A stretch of DNA of 15,997 nucleotides from Phelpsiimicrobium sp043802125 (GCA_043802125.1 JAZDLG010000011.1:1-15997), one strand, 5' to 3'; shown: positions 1-7,785, counted from the first letter of the stretch. Notes: generated by a model not told the origin, from the sequence alone. Numbers and translations are program-made.

Positions 1-366
1 AGCGATCTCGTTTTGCCTTATAGTCACAGGATCGTCGTTTATCTCCAAAACACAGGCAGACTCGCAAAGCGCGGGGCAAACGCGCCCTGTAAATTCAGGA
101 AAGTTATTTGATGAGTGTAATACTTCAACGGCCTTACTCCACTGCCCTCTGAAAACAAGATCGTTCCAGTCAGGCACGACATTACCCACAGGGCAGGCGT
201 AATGGCAAAAAGGAACGCCGCAGTCCTTGCAGCGCGAACCCTGCTCCTGAGTTAACGCCTCAGTCATGGGTAATTCCACCTCGCGATAATCCTTGACGCG
301 CTCTGCCACAGGCCGCCAACCAACAAGCGCTCTTTTTTTATTTAAGAAACCTTTTATATCACCCAT
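1..366 (-). CDS. gltD: Glutamate synthase small subunit, N-terminal part (3' end outside the window)
   Basis: This is the first 122 residues of the NADPH-dependent small subunit of glutamate synthase, which passes electrons from NADPH through Fe-S clusters to GltB in the cytoplasm. The start is the ATG at 366, inside the last codons of gltB; the reading frames overlap by 8 nt (shared ATGGGTGA), which points to translational coupling. The N-terminal sequence MGDIKGFLNK is typical of the family. Two cysteine groups expected for the 4Fe-4S centres are visible: C46-x2-C49-x4-C54-x3-C58 and C97-x3-C101-x3-C105. The FAD and NADPH domains would follow beyond position 1. The frame is open to the edge. 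Identity is very likely; completeness of the gene cannot be judged. Confidence 0.95.
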   Translation of the reverse strand, partial: MGDIKGFLNKKRALVGWRPVAERVKDYREVELPMTEALTQEQGSRCKDCGVPFCHYACPVGNVVPDWNDLVFRGQWSKAVEVLHSSNNFPEFTGRVCPALCESACVLEINDDPVTIRQNEIA

Positions 367-3300
367 CGGAGGCCTCCACTTCAACCTCTATCGGTTTTCG
401 TTCTGCTTGTCCCAAAACACGCTTGTATTCCAGCGGCATGACCCTGACAAATTTAGCAAGCTCTCTGTCCCAGTTATCAAGTATCTTTTTAGCGACATCG
501 CTACCTGTATAACGCAGATGCGCTTCAAGAAGGCCGCGTACGGTTTTGATATCTCCTGAGTCCGAGACCTTGCTCGTTTCCACCATGCCCAGATTACACC
601 GCAAACGAAATTGGCCTGACATATCATAGACATAAGCTATACCGCCGCTCATGCCTGCGGCAAAATTCCTTCCCGTATCTCCGATTACCACGACGCGTCC
701 GCCGGTCATATATTCGCAGCCATGATCACCTAAGCCTTCAACCACGGCATGAGCGCCTGAATTCCTTACGCAGAACCTCTCTCCTGCCACGCCGCGGATA
801 AAGACCTCACCTTCCGTAGCTCCGTAAAGAACAGTGTTGCCGACGATGATATTTTCTTCGGCCTTAAACGTCGCGCCTGACGGAGGCACTACGATGACCT
901 TGGCGCCTGAAAGCCCTTTACCCAAATAATCATTAGAGTCGCCTTCCAAAAAGAAACTCACGCCTCGCGCGCCAAACGCGGCAAAACTCTGGCCCGCGGT
1001 ACCTTTAAAAAATATCTCTATCGTATCCTGCGGCAGTGCTTCTGTGCCATAACGCTTTGAGATCTCGCCTGACAACATGGCGCCCACCGCGCGGTCGGCG
1101 TTGCTGATATCCAGGCTGATCTTGACGTATTCTTTTCGCTCCAAAGCCGGCTGTGCCAGGCCTATCAATTTCAGATCAAGCGCTTTCTCTAAACCATAAT
1201 CCTGGCGCTCCAGGCAACGCGTGGCCGCGCCTTTTTTTGCCTGAGGCAAAAAGAGTATATTTGAAAGATCTATATTTTTAGATTTCCAATGGCGAAGCGC
1301 CTCATTTGTCTCAAGCATATCAACGCGTCCTATCACTTCGTCCATTTTTCTGAATCCCAGTTCACTTAATATCTCGCGCACCTGATCGGCCAAAAAAGTA
1401 AAATAGGCCACTAGGTCCTCGGATGTCCCGCGGAAACGGCAGCGAAGTTCAGGGTCCTGTGTCGCGATGCCTAAGGTGCAGGTATTCAGATGGCAATGCC
1501 TGAGCATAACGCATCCCATAACAACAAGGGCTGTCGTAGCAAATCCGAATTCCTCCGCGCCCAACATCGCCGCGACCATCACATCTTTTCCTGTACGCAC
1601 CTGTCCGTCGGCCTGGAGCCGCACGCGGCCCCTGAGGCCCTTCATTACAAGCACCTGGTGCGCCTCAGAAAGCCCCAGCTCCCAAGGCAACCCCGCGTGT
1701 TTAATAGACGACAAGGGCGACGCCCCTGTGCCGCCATCATAGCCTGAAATAAGGATCATCTCCGCGTGGCCCTTAGCAACACCTGCGGCAATTGTACCTA
1801 CGCCTATCTCAGAGACGAGTTTCACGCTGATGCGCGCCCTGGGATTGGCATTTTTCAGATCAAAGATCAACTGAGCCAGGTCTTCAATAGAATATATATC
1901 ATGGTGCGGCGGCGGCGATATCAACATCACGCCCGGAGTTGAATGCCTTATTTTAGCTACTATGGCATCCACTTTATGTCCGGGTAGCTGCCCGCCTTCC
2001 CCCGGCTTAGCGCCTTGGGCGATCTTGATCTGGAGCTCATCAGCATTAGTCAAATAATAACTGTTAACTCCGAATCTCCCGGATGCGACCTGTTTGACCC
2101 TGCTTCTTTTAGAATCGCCGCCGGGCAAAGGTATATTCCTGGCAGGGTCTTCGCCACCCTCGCCGGAATTGCTCATAGCGCCCAGCCTGTTCATAGCTAT
2201 AGCTATAGCCTCATGGGCCTCTTTAGAAATAGACCCGAAAGACATGGCACCCGTAGCAAATCTCTTAACGATCTCGCTTACGGGTTCCACTTCTTCTAAC
2301 GGAACCGGCCTGGATTTTTTAAATCGCAAGAGCCCGCGCAAAGTCGTTAAATGCCCTCCCTGATCATCAATAAGCCCTGTAAATCTTTTGAACTCATTAT
2401 AATCTTTTAGGCGCACCGCCTGCTGCAAAGCTATAATAGTATCGGGATTCCACATATGGTATTCGCCGTCCTTGCGGCATTGATACCAGCCTCCGACAGG
2501 CAATGAGAGCTCGCTTACCTCTCTTTCAGGGAACCCTCTGCGGTGGCATAAAATGGCCTCTTTCTGAATTGACTCTATATCCACACCGCCCACTCTTGAA
2601 GCTGTCCCGCTGAAATAATTATCTATGACCTCTTTGCCTAAACCTAACGCCTCAAATATCTGCGCGCCGCAATAACTCTGCAAAGTAGAAATACCCATCT
2701 TAGAAAATACTTTAAGCAGGCCTTTATCTACGGCTTTGATGTAATTGGCGATGACCTTATCCCTGTCAAACCCCAGGAACGCCTCGCGCTTATTGTAAAG
2801 ATCCAAGAGCGTTTCATAAGCAAGATAAGGATTGATGGCATTGGCGCCGTAACCCAAAAGAAGAGCAAAGTGCATGACTTCCCTGGCGTCTCCTGTTTCA
2901 ATGATAAGGCTCGCCTGCATGCGTGTTGTCTCGCGGATCAGATAATGGTGCACAGCTCCTACGGCCAAAAGAGAAGGAATAGCCGCCTTTTGAGCACAAA
3001 CGCTGCGGTCGCTTAAAATTATAAGGTTATAGCCTTCTTTGATGCATTGAGAGGCCTCTTGGCAAAGACGGTCCAGCGCCGATCTCAAAGAGCCGGACCT
3101 AACGTCAAACACAATAGAAAGCTCCTTGGCCCTAAAACCGTTGGTATTTATATGCCGCAACTTTGCAAGCTCTTCATTAAGAAGAACAGGCTGTTTGCAT
3201 TTGATCAGTTCGCAATGTTTTTCAGTCTCGCCGCACAGGTTTCTCTGTCTTCCCAGGAAACATTCCAGGCTCATCACCAGCTCTTCGCGGATAGGGTCAA

Positions 3301-4897
3301 TAGGAGGGTTGGTGACCTGGGCAAACAATTGTTTGAAATAGTTGTAAAGGGGCTGAGGATGGTTTGATAATACAGCCAGCGGCATATCAGAACCCATGGA
3401 CCCAGTGGGTTCAGAAGCTGTTTGGGCCATAGGCACCATTATGATCTTTATATCTTCACGCGTCGTGCCAAAAGCCAACTCCTGCCTGAGTAATTCGCCT
3501 TCCTTAATGGCCTGCGGTTTTTCTTTCGGCGCCAGCTCCTCTAAGCGCACCACGCCTTTTTTCACCCATTGGTTATATGGTTTTGATGAGGAGACTTCGT
3601 TTTTGATCTCCGCGTCGCTAACAATGCGCCCCTCGCCGGTATCCACAAGGAACATCTTTCCGGGTTGCAGCCGGCCCTTACAAAGTATCTCCTCGGGCTT
3701 AAGGGCCAAGACGCCGGTTTCCGAAGCCATGACCACGAGCCCGTTTTTAGTGACTGTGTAACGCGCCGGGCGCAGGCCGTTCCTGTCCAATATGGCCCCG
3801 ATAGAAACTCCGTCGGTAAACGCGACAGCCGCAGGCCCGTCCCACGGCTCCATTAAAGCGGAATGATATTCATAAAATGCTCTCTTGCTTTCATCTAATA
3901 AATCGTTGTTTTCCCACGCCTCAGGTATAAGCATCATCATCACATGCGCAAGCGGCCTGCCCGACATAAGCAGGAACTCGGCGACATTATCCAGAGTCGC
4001 CGAATCAGAACCTCCGGGGACTATCACGGGAAAAAGTTTCTTGATATCATCGCCAAAAAGAGGGGAAGCCAGGCTCGCCTGCCGCGCGGTCATCCAATTG
4101 ATGTTACCGCGCAATGTATTGATCTCGCCGTTGTGAGCGAGAAATCTAAAAGGCTGGCTTAAGTCCCAGGTGGGAAAAGTGTTAGTTGAATAACGGGAAT
4201 GCACCAGGACAAGCGCGCTTGACATTCTCGCATCAGCTAGATCACTATAAAAAGACTCAAGTTGTCCGGCCATGAGCAGGCCCTTATAAACTATTGTTCT
4301 GGAAGACAGGCTCAAAACATAAAACGCATTTTTATCAGCCAGGGAAGAAGCTACTACTTTTTTCTCAACAAGCCTGCGCAGTATATAGAGCCTGCGTTCA
4401 AAAGTTTGCGCGTCCTTTATAGATGAGGGTTTCAGTAAAAAAATCTGCTTTATGAGAGGTTGGACTTCTTTTGCAGTTGAACCTATGCGTGAATTATCTA
4501 ATGGCACATCGCGCCAGGCTAAGGTCTTAAACCCTTCACCAACGGCTGTTTCTTCAAAAACAGATCTGCAAAATTCAGCGCTTGCAGAGCCATTCGGTAA
4601 AAATACCATACCCGCCGCATATAAGCCGGGATCAGGAAGCTTAACGCCTGTCGTGCTTAATTCAGCTTTGAAAAATTCATGAGGCAATTGTATCAAAATA
4701 CCGGCGCCGTCGCCTGTCTTGGGGTCAGCGCCCTGAGCGCCGCGGTGGCTAAGGTTGTTTAATATGGTCAACCCCTGGATAACGACGTCGTGCGACTTCT
4801 TGCCGTCTATATGGACAACAAAGCCTACACCACAGCTGTCGTGTTCATAAGCCGGATCGTATAAACCTTGTTTATTAGGATAACCGATATTCGCCAT
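359..4897 (-). CDS. gltB: Glutamate synthase large subunit (GOGAT alpha)
   Basis: This 1512-residue protein has the normal length for bacterial GltB. It takes the amide group of glutamine and adds it to 2-oxoglutarate, giving two glutamates, together with GltD. The N-terminal class II glutaminase domain has its nucleophile at Cys22 (HDSCGVGFV), so a 21-residue propeptide should be removed. The FMN/synthase domain carries QGAKPGEGG and GYDGGTGASP. The 3Fe-4S cysteines are C1129, C1135 and C1140 (CVMLRHCHLNTC). The C-terminal part is the glycine-rich beta-helix domain (GGRVVVIGDTGRNFAAG). All catalytic landmarks are intact. The start ATG at 4897 has only a weak AGG about 11 nt upstream and follows a structured leader with ANTAR-type hairpins, so expression is probably set by attenuation. 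gltD overlaps its stop codon. Confidence 0.98.
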   Translation of the reverse strand: MANIGYPNKQGLYDPAYEHDSCGVGFVVHIDGKKSHDVVIQGLTILNNLSHRGAQGADPKTGDGAGILIQLPHEFFKAELSTTGVKLPDPGLYAAGMVFLPNGSASAEFCRSVFEETAVGEGFKTLAWRDVPLDNSRIGSTAKEVQPLIKQIFLLKPSSIKDAQTFERRLYILRRLVEKKVVASSLADKNAFYVLSLSSRTIVYKGLLMAGQLESFYSDLADARMSSALVLVHSRYSTNTFPTWDLSQPFRFLAHNGEINTLRGNINWMTARQASLASPLFGDDIKKLFPVIVPGGSDSATLDNVAEFLLMSGRPLAHVMMMLIPEAWENNDLLDESKRAFYEYHSALMEPWDGPAAVAFTDGVSIGAILDRNGLRPARYTVTKNGLVVMASETGVLALKPEEILCKGRLQPGKMFLVDTGEGRIVSDAEIKNEVSSSKPYNQWVKKGVVRLEELAPKEKPQAIKEGELLRQELAFGTTREDIKIIMVPMAQTASEPTGSMGSDMPLAVLSNHPQPLYNYFKQLFAQVTNPPIDPIREELVMSLECFLGRQRNLCGETEKHCELIKCKQPVLLNEELAKLRHINTNGFRAKELSIVFDVRSGSLRSALDRLCQEASQCIKEGYNLIILSDRSVCAQKAAIPSLLAVGAVHHYLIRETTRMQASLIIETGDAREVMHFALLLGYGANAINPYLAYETLLDLYNKREAFLGFDRDKVIANYIKAVDKGLLKVFSKMGISTLQSYCGAQIFEALGLGKEVIDNYFSGTASRVGGVDIESIQKEAILCHRRGFPEREVSELSLPVGGWYQCRKDGEYHMWNPDTIIALQQAVRLKDYNEFKRFTGLIDDQGGHLTTLRGLLRFKKSRPVPLEEVEPVSEIVKRFATGAMSFGSISKEAHEAIAIAMNRLGAMSNSGEGGEDPARNIPLPGGDSKRSRVKQVASGRFGVNSYYLTNADELQIKIAQGAKPGEGGQLPGHKVDAIVAKIRHSTPGVMLISPPPHHDIYSIEDLAQLIFDLKNANPRARISVKLVSEIGVGTIAAGVAKGHAEMILISGYDGGTGASPLSSIKHAGLPWELGLSEAHQVLVMKGLRGRVRLQADGQVRTGKDVMVAAMLGAEEFGFATTALVVMGCVMLRHCHLNTCTLGIATQDPELRCRFRGTSEDLVAYFTFLADQVREILSELGFRKMDEVIGRVDMLETNEALRHWKSKNIDLSNILFLPQAKKGAATRCLERQDYGLEKALDLKLIGLAQPALERKEYVKISLDISNADRAVGAMLSGEISKRYGTEALPQDTIEIFFKGTAGQSFAAFGARGVSFFLEGDSNDYLGKGLSGAKVIVVPPSGATFKAEENIIVGNTVLYGATEGEVFIRGVAGERFCVRNSGAHAVVEGLGDHGCEYMTGGRVVVIGDTGRNFAAGMSGGIAYVYDMSGQFRLRCNLGMVETSKVSDSGDIKTVRGLLEAHLRYTGSDVAKKILDNWDRELAKFVRVMPLEYKRVLGQAERKPIEVEVEASDG

Positions 4898-4917
4898 AAG
4901 TAAAATAACCTAAATAG

Positions 4918-4960
4918 AAGGGGCGCCCTCTAATCGCATATCAGCTAAAGGACACCCCTT
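4918..4960 (-). terminator. Terminator-like hairpin in the gltB leader
   Basis: On the transcript, AAGGGGUGUCC (4960-4950) pairs with GGGCGCCCCUU (4928-4918): 11 pairs, two of them G-U. The stem extends by about five weaker pairs (UUUAG with UUAGA), leaving an 11-nt loop. The following bases, CUAUUUAGGUUAUUUUACUU, are U-rich but not a continuous U run, so termination might be partial or the hairpin may mainly act on the ribosome site. Its 5' arm is shared with the second hexaloop hairpin (4950-4965), so the two structures exclude each other. Confidence 0.6.
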
Positions 4961-4990
4961 TGTCCGTTAAAAAAACACCTTTGTTTTTTT
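4950..4990 (-). promoter_or_regulatory. Tandem hexaloop hairpins, candidate ANTAR binding site upstream of gltB
   Basis: Hairpin P1 (4990-4969) has a perfect 8-bp stem, A7C with GT7, closing the loop AAAGGU. After a 3-nt linker (AAC), hairpin P2 (4965-4950) has a perfect 5-bp stem, GGACA with UGUCC, closing the loop AAGGGG. Both loops are six bases with A at position 1 and G at position 4, which is the known requirement for ANTAR proteins such as EutV and NasR. P2 overlaps the 5' arm of the terminator-like hairpin, as in known ANTAR attenuators. A GAF-ANTAR gene lies about 2 kb upstream in the same direction. The structure is seen in the sequence; binding is inferred. Confidence 0.75.
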
Positions 4991-4994
4991 ATAC

Positions 4995-5156
4995 TTACGC
5001 TCTCGCCTTCACGAAGGGCTTTGTTCTCTTTTTCATACCTCTATTACCTGCCGGCAAAAATATGCTGAATTCTTCGCACTCCCAAATAGGATATTTGCGA
5101 GGAAAACTGCACTCTTTGTCAAATACGCAGGCGCTGCACAACCCCCTCTTCTCCAC
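4995..5156 (-). CDS. Small cysteine-rich protein, 53 aa, function unknown
   Basis: A GTG start at 5156 sits 6 nt after a perfect AGGAGG that is part of the last codons of the upstream FMN-GOGAT gene; the frame runs 53 codons to TAA. The N-terminal half has four cysteines, C7-x2-C10-x5-C16-x10-C27, in the context GLCSACVFDKECSFP and IWECEEF. This looks like a small metal-binding module (Zn or Fe-S). The C-terminal half is basic (KKRTKPFVKARA at the end). I recall similar short cysteine-rich proteins in diverse bacteria but cannot assign a function. The strong ribosome site, 3-nt gap to the preceding stop and position between two GOGAT genes suggest translational coupling and a role connected to glutamate synthase, perhaps electron transfer or assembly. 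That role is speculation. Confidence 0.72.
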   Translation of the reverse strand: MEKRGLCSACVFDKECSFPRKYPIWECEEFSIFLPAGNRGMKKRTKPFVKARA

Positions 5157-5159
5157 GAG

Positions 5160-6779
5160 CTACCTCCTGGCCGCTGCTTTTGATCTGCCCTTGCCGTTAA
5201 GTATGTCCTCAGCTTCTTTCCGGTAAGCCTCCATAACGTAAGGTATGCCGGAAACATTAGCCGCATCCTCTGTCAGAGACATTAAATCTCTCCTGGATAT
5301 CGTACTTAACTTAAAATTCCTGCTGCCGGCCATTAGTTGCTGCAGGCCGACCTTTATCTTCTGCGCGAAAGAATATACCCCTACAGCTCCGAGAGTAATA
5401 TCTTTCATGTCTTTGCCGTACTTCTCTTCCAATTCATCGTAACAGACGAATATTTCCTTCTCCGTCTTGCCAAAATCCGATACGGTCGGAGGAAGCTTGC
5501 CGTCTTTAAGCCAAAGACCGATGTTCTTGCCGACCATTCCGGGTATCATCAAAGCCCTGCCCATGCAGACAGCTTTGACATAAGGCGAACCCATGGCAAG
5601 AGCCTTGAAAATATGGTCTTCTGTGGAAAAACCTCCTGCAATAGCTATATCAGGGATACGAATGCCTTTCTTTGTCAATTTTTGGCAAAATTCATAAGTC
5701 AACGCCTCTATATAGAATGTTGGAATACCCCACTCTTCCATCATTCGCCATGGGCTCATTCCTGTGCCGCCCGGTGCGCCGTCAATGGTCAATAGGTCTA
5801 TCTTAGCCATGGCGCAATAGCGGATAGCCATAGCCAGCTCTCTCATGGAATAGGCGCCTGTCTTAAGCGTGATGCGCTTAAACCCGAGGTCTCTTAGCCT
5901 TTTGACCTCTGCTAAGAACGATTCTTCGGAAACAAACCCCAGCCTGGAATGGCGCTCAAACTCTTTGATGGCGCCGTCCTTAAAAGCATGCTGCACAGCA
6001 TCCAGCGCAGGGTCGGGCGTCACGATGTAACCGCGCTTTTTGAGCTCCAGCGCCCTCTCTAAACTCTTGACTTTTATTTCACCGCCGATACATTTGGCTC
6101 CCTGCCCCCACTTCAATTCTATAGTTTCCAGATTATGTTTTTTTCTGACGTACTCGGCAACGCCTAATCGCGTGTCTTCCACGTTCATCTGGACAAGGAT
6201 CTCGCCAAAACCTTCGTGGAACCTTTTATATATTTCTATGCGCCTATCCATGTCCGGCGCGTTTTTTACCTTGCCTTTGTTATCTAATTCTAAAGCCGGG
6301 TCAATACCGCAGACATTCTCGCCGCAAACAAGCGTTATGCCGGATATGGCAGCTCCGATAGCGAAGTGCTCCCAGTTCTTACGCGCGATCTCCGTGGACC
6401 CCAGGGCGCCCGTAAAAATAGGGACTCTCATCCTGACTTTAGAATTCCACCCATACTGCGTCTCAGTGTCTACATCCGGGAATTTTGTATTGTCGGGGTT
6501 ACCTTCGGCATCTCCTGGCAGGCCCTTAGCGCCTAAAGCATAACCTTGAATATTAAGGTGGGAATAATCAACCGGGTAATCCTTGTCCCCACCGGCTGTC
6601 ATTTCACCGAATGGGCCAGGATAGATCACTTCACGGCTCCTAAACGTCGCCTTAAAAATATCGCAATTACCCCGGCAGCCGTCTATACACCTGGAACAGA
6701 TGCCTGAGCCCGGCACCACATTTTTGGAACGGTTAAACGTCCCTACCGCGTCATTCGCGTTTGGCCTTTGCAGGTTCAT
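5160..6779 (-). CDS. Stand-alone FMN-binding glutamate synthase homologue
   Basis: The 539-residue protein corresponds to the FMN/synthase domain of GltB without glutaminase or C-terminal beta-helix domains. I start it at the ATG at 6779 because a long purine-rich ribosome site (GAGGAGGAGGAG) precedes it; a longer frame begins only with TTG. The N-terminus has a cysteine cluster, C28-x2-C31-x3-C35-x3-C39, that could bind Fe-S. KWGQGAK (223-229) and IDGAPGGTG (332-340) match the GltB substrate/FMN sites, and IAGGFS with AMGSPYVKAVCMGRALM (about 379-411) fits the phosphate-binding end of the barrel. Of the three GltB 3Fe-4S cysteines only one possible equivalent, C405, is present, so that cluster is likely missing. 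It lies between the ANTAR regulator and the small cysteine-rich protein, ahead of gltBD. It may make glutamate with ammonia or another amide donor, or act in a related FMN-dependent reaction. Confidence 0.88.
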   Translation of the reverse strand: MNLQRPNANDAVGTFNRSKNVVPGSGICSRCIDGCRGNCDIFKATFRSREVIYPGPFGEMTAGGDKDYPVDYSHLNIQGYALGAKGLPGDAEGNPDNTKFPDVDTETQYGWNSKVRMRVPIFTGALGSTEIARKNWEHFAIGAAISGITLVCGENVCGIDPALELDNKGKVKNAPDMDRRIEIYKRFHEGFGEILVQMNVEDTRLGVAEYVRKKHNLETIELKWGQGAKCIGGEIKVKSLERALELKKRGYIVTPDPALDAVQHAFKDGAIKEFERHSRLGFVSEESFLAEVKRLRDLGFKRITLKTGAYSMRELAMAIRYCAMAKIDLLTIDGAPGGTGMSPWRMMEEWGIPTFYIEALTYEFCQKLTKKGIRIPDIAIAGGFSTEDHIFKALAMGSPYVKAVCMGRALMIPGMVGKNIGLWLKDGKLPPTVSDFGKTEKEIFVCYDELEEKYGKDMKDITLGAVGVYSFAQKIKVGLQQLMAGSRNFKLSTISRRDLMSLTEDAANVSGIPYVMEAYRKEAEDILNGKGRSKAAARR

Positions 6780-6834
6780 ACTCTCCTCCTCCTCTTTGAG
6801 GTACAACCGCGCAACCTTGTTGCCGACATCGGCA

Positions 6835-7578
6835 TCAAGAATCTTTTACTTTGCTTGCGCGTGATTTTTTCGTGTCACATATATTCTTCATATCGGATGC
6901 CAGGATTATGGCCTCCGACACTTCCCGCATGGTTTTACGGCGATCCATGCTGTATTTACGAAGCTTGAGATAAGCTTCCTCTTCGGTCAGGTGTTCTTCC
7001 CTCATCATGATACCTTTGGCGCGCTCAGTGATCTTGCGGCTTTCCAGCTCCTCCTGAATGACCCTGCTCTTCACCAACAACTCCGTATTCTCAATAGCAA
7101 CCGCTGCTTGATTAGCAATAGCCGTAAGGATCTCTATTTCCGTTTCCGTAAAATCGTGCGGGCTGGAAGTATAACAATTTATCACACCTATGGCCTTGCC
7201 TTTGACGCTTAAGGGGACACACAAAAGAGAACGCAGGCCTTCCTTTTTGGCGATGTCCTGATATTTATACTCTTTCTCCTTAGCCACGTCAGAGACAGCC
7301 ATGGGCTTATTCTGTAAGACGACTTTTCCGGCTATACCCTCTCCTATTTTTAGAGGAGGCTTCTTATTATACTCTTCGCTCACACTCTGTGTTGCGCGTA
7401 TAGTAAGTTCGCGGGCCTTCTCATCAAGGAGCATAAGTGAACAGATGTTTGACCCCATGACCTCGGCTGTGACTGTAACAATAAGGCGAAGGATATCTTC
7501 AAGATAAAGGTCGGAAACAATAGCCTTGCTTATCTTTGACAAAGCTTTGATCTGCTCGGAAAGCGGTATATTTTGCAT
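6835..7578 (-). CDS. GAF-ANTAR transcription antitermination regulator
   Basis: The 247-residue protein has an N-terminal helix, a GAF sensory domain (about 27-165), a short coiled linker and a C-terminal ANTAR RNA-binding domain (about 175-230; ESRKITERAKGIMM and the following LTEEEAYLKLRKYSMDRRKTMREVSEA match the ANTAR pattern). ANTAR proteins bind paired hexaloop hairpins in leader RNA and prevent terminator formation, usually as dimers triggered by the sensory domain. The GAF ligand cannot be read from sequence. Nitrogen genes surround it and the gltB and amtB leaders carry ANTAR-type hairpins, so a nitrogen-status role is the best inference. Its own leader has a promoter and a terminator. 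The CGGAG ribosome site is partly paired in a small hairpin before the ATG. Confidence 0.93.
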   Translation of the reverse strand: MQNIPLSEQIKALSKISKAIVSDLYLEDILRLIVTVTAEVMGSNICSLMLLDEKARELTIRATQSVSEEYNKKPPLKIGEGIAGKVVLQNKPMAVSDVAKEKEYKYQDIAKKEGLRSLLCVPLSVKGKAIGVINCYTSSPHDFTETEIEILTAIANQAAVAIENTELLVKSRVIQEELESRKITERAKGIMMREEHLTEEEAYLKLRKYSMDRRKTMREVSEAIILASDMKNICDTKKSRASKVKDS

Positions 7579-7592
7579 GGAGTTGCTCCGCT
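7575..7592 (-). promoter_or_regulatory. Ribosome-site hairpin before the GAF-ANTAR start
   Basis: The transcript reads GGAGCAACTCC immediately before ATG (7578). GGAG, the only good ribosome site, can pair with CTCC around the triloop CAA. The stem is only four G/C-rich pairs, so the effect would be modest. Together with the upstream terminator it suggests the regulator is kept at low level. Confidence 0.35.
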
Positions 7593-7607
7593 ATACTTGG
7601 ACTGATA

Positions 7608-7660
7608 TACACCCCGCGCTTATAAGGAATTGCGCGGGTGTTGTGCCTTCTGCACAAAAA
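7608..7660 (-). repeat. 53-bp exact repeat, copy A, in the GAF-ANTAR leader
   Basis: These 53 bases are identical to 9563-9615 and have the same orientation relative to the downstream gene. On the transcript the unit folds into two hairpins: a small one, UUGUGC with GCACAA around AGAAG, and a larger one, ACACCCGCGC with GCGCGGGGUGU (one bulged G) around a 12-nt loop. It begins at the U run of the leader terminator and ends about 30 nt before the start codon. I do not recognise it as a known riboswitch or mobile repeat. Confidence 0.9.
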
Positions 7661-7701
7661 TGGCGTTTTAGGCCGATTAAATAACCGGTATAAAACGCCA
7701 T
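7656..7701 (-). terminator. Intrinsic terminator in the GAF-ANTAR leader
   Basis: AUGGCGUUUUA (7701-7691) pairs perfectly with UAAAACGCCAU (7670-7660). Inside it CCGGUU and AAUCGG pair around AUUU. The 3' arm runs into a short U tract (AUUUUUG). It lies between a good promoter and the start codon, so it is an attenuator rather than an end-of-operon terminator. Confidence 0.75.
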
Positions 7702-7744
7702 CGTTTTAAAACAATACAACCATTTCCGGCACTAACGTTGTGCC
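7691..7744 (-). promoter_or_regulatory. Candidate antiterminator hairpins upstream of the GAF-ANTAR gene
   Basis: Two hairpins precede the terminator. The first (7744-7728) is GGCAC with GUGCC around a seven-base loop AACGUUA, which has A1 and G4 but one base too many. The second (7708-7691) is UAAAACG with CGUUUUA around AUGG; its 3' arm is also part of the 5' arm of the terminator, so the two are alternatives. Loop geometry departs from the ANTAR hexaloop rule, so control by the encoded protein is possible but less certain than at gltB. Confidence 0.45.
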
Positions 7745-7756
7745 CTAACTTTGTAA

Positions 7757-7785
7757 AATATAACATACCACTTTTTCTTTGTCAA
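7757..7785 (-). promoter_or_regulatory. Sigma-70 type promoter for the GAF-ANTAR operon
   Basis: The -35 box is a perfect TTGACA (7785-7780) and the -10 box is TATATT (7762-7757), with a 17-nt spacer. Transcription would start near 7750, giving a leader of about 170 nt. The spacer (AAAGAAAAAGTG) resembles that of the amtB promoter, suggesting common origin. Confidence 0.8.

Noticed and set aside
5033..5266. 77-codon reading frame on the minus strand overlapping the FMN-GOGAT 3' end
   Set aside because: It lies in another frame over a clear coding region, whereas the 53-codon frame at 4995-5156 has a ribosome site and a regular cysteine pattern.
6040..6543. 167-codon reading frame on the plus strand
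   Set aside because: Antisense shadow of the FMN-GOGAT gene; no recognisable domain and no ribosome site.
6780..6834. Short hairpin TGCCG-ATGT-CGGCA between the ANTAR and FMN-GOGAT genes as a terminator
   Set aside because: Five to six pairs with no U run; the 55-nt gap and strong ribosome site favour one operon.
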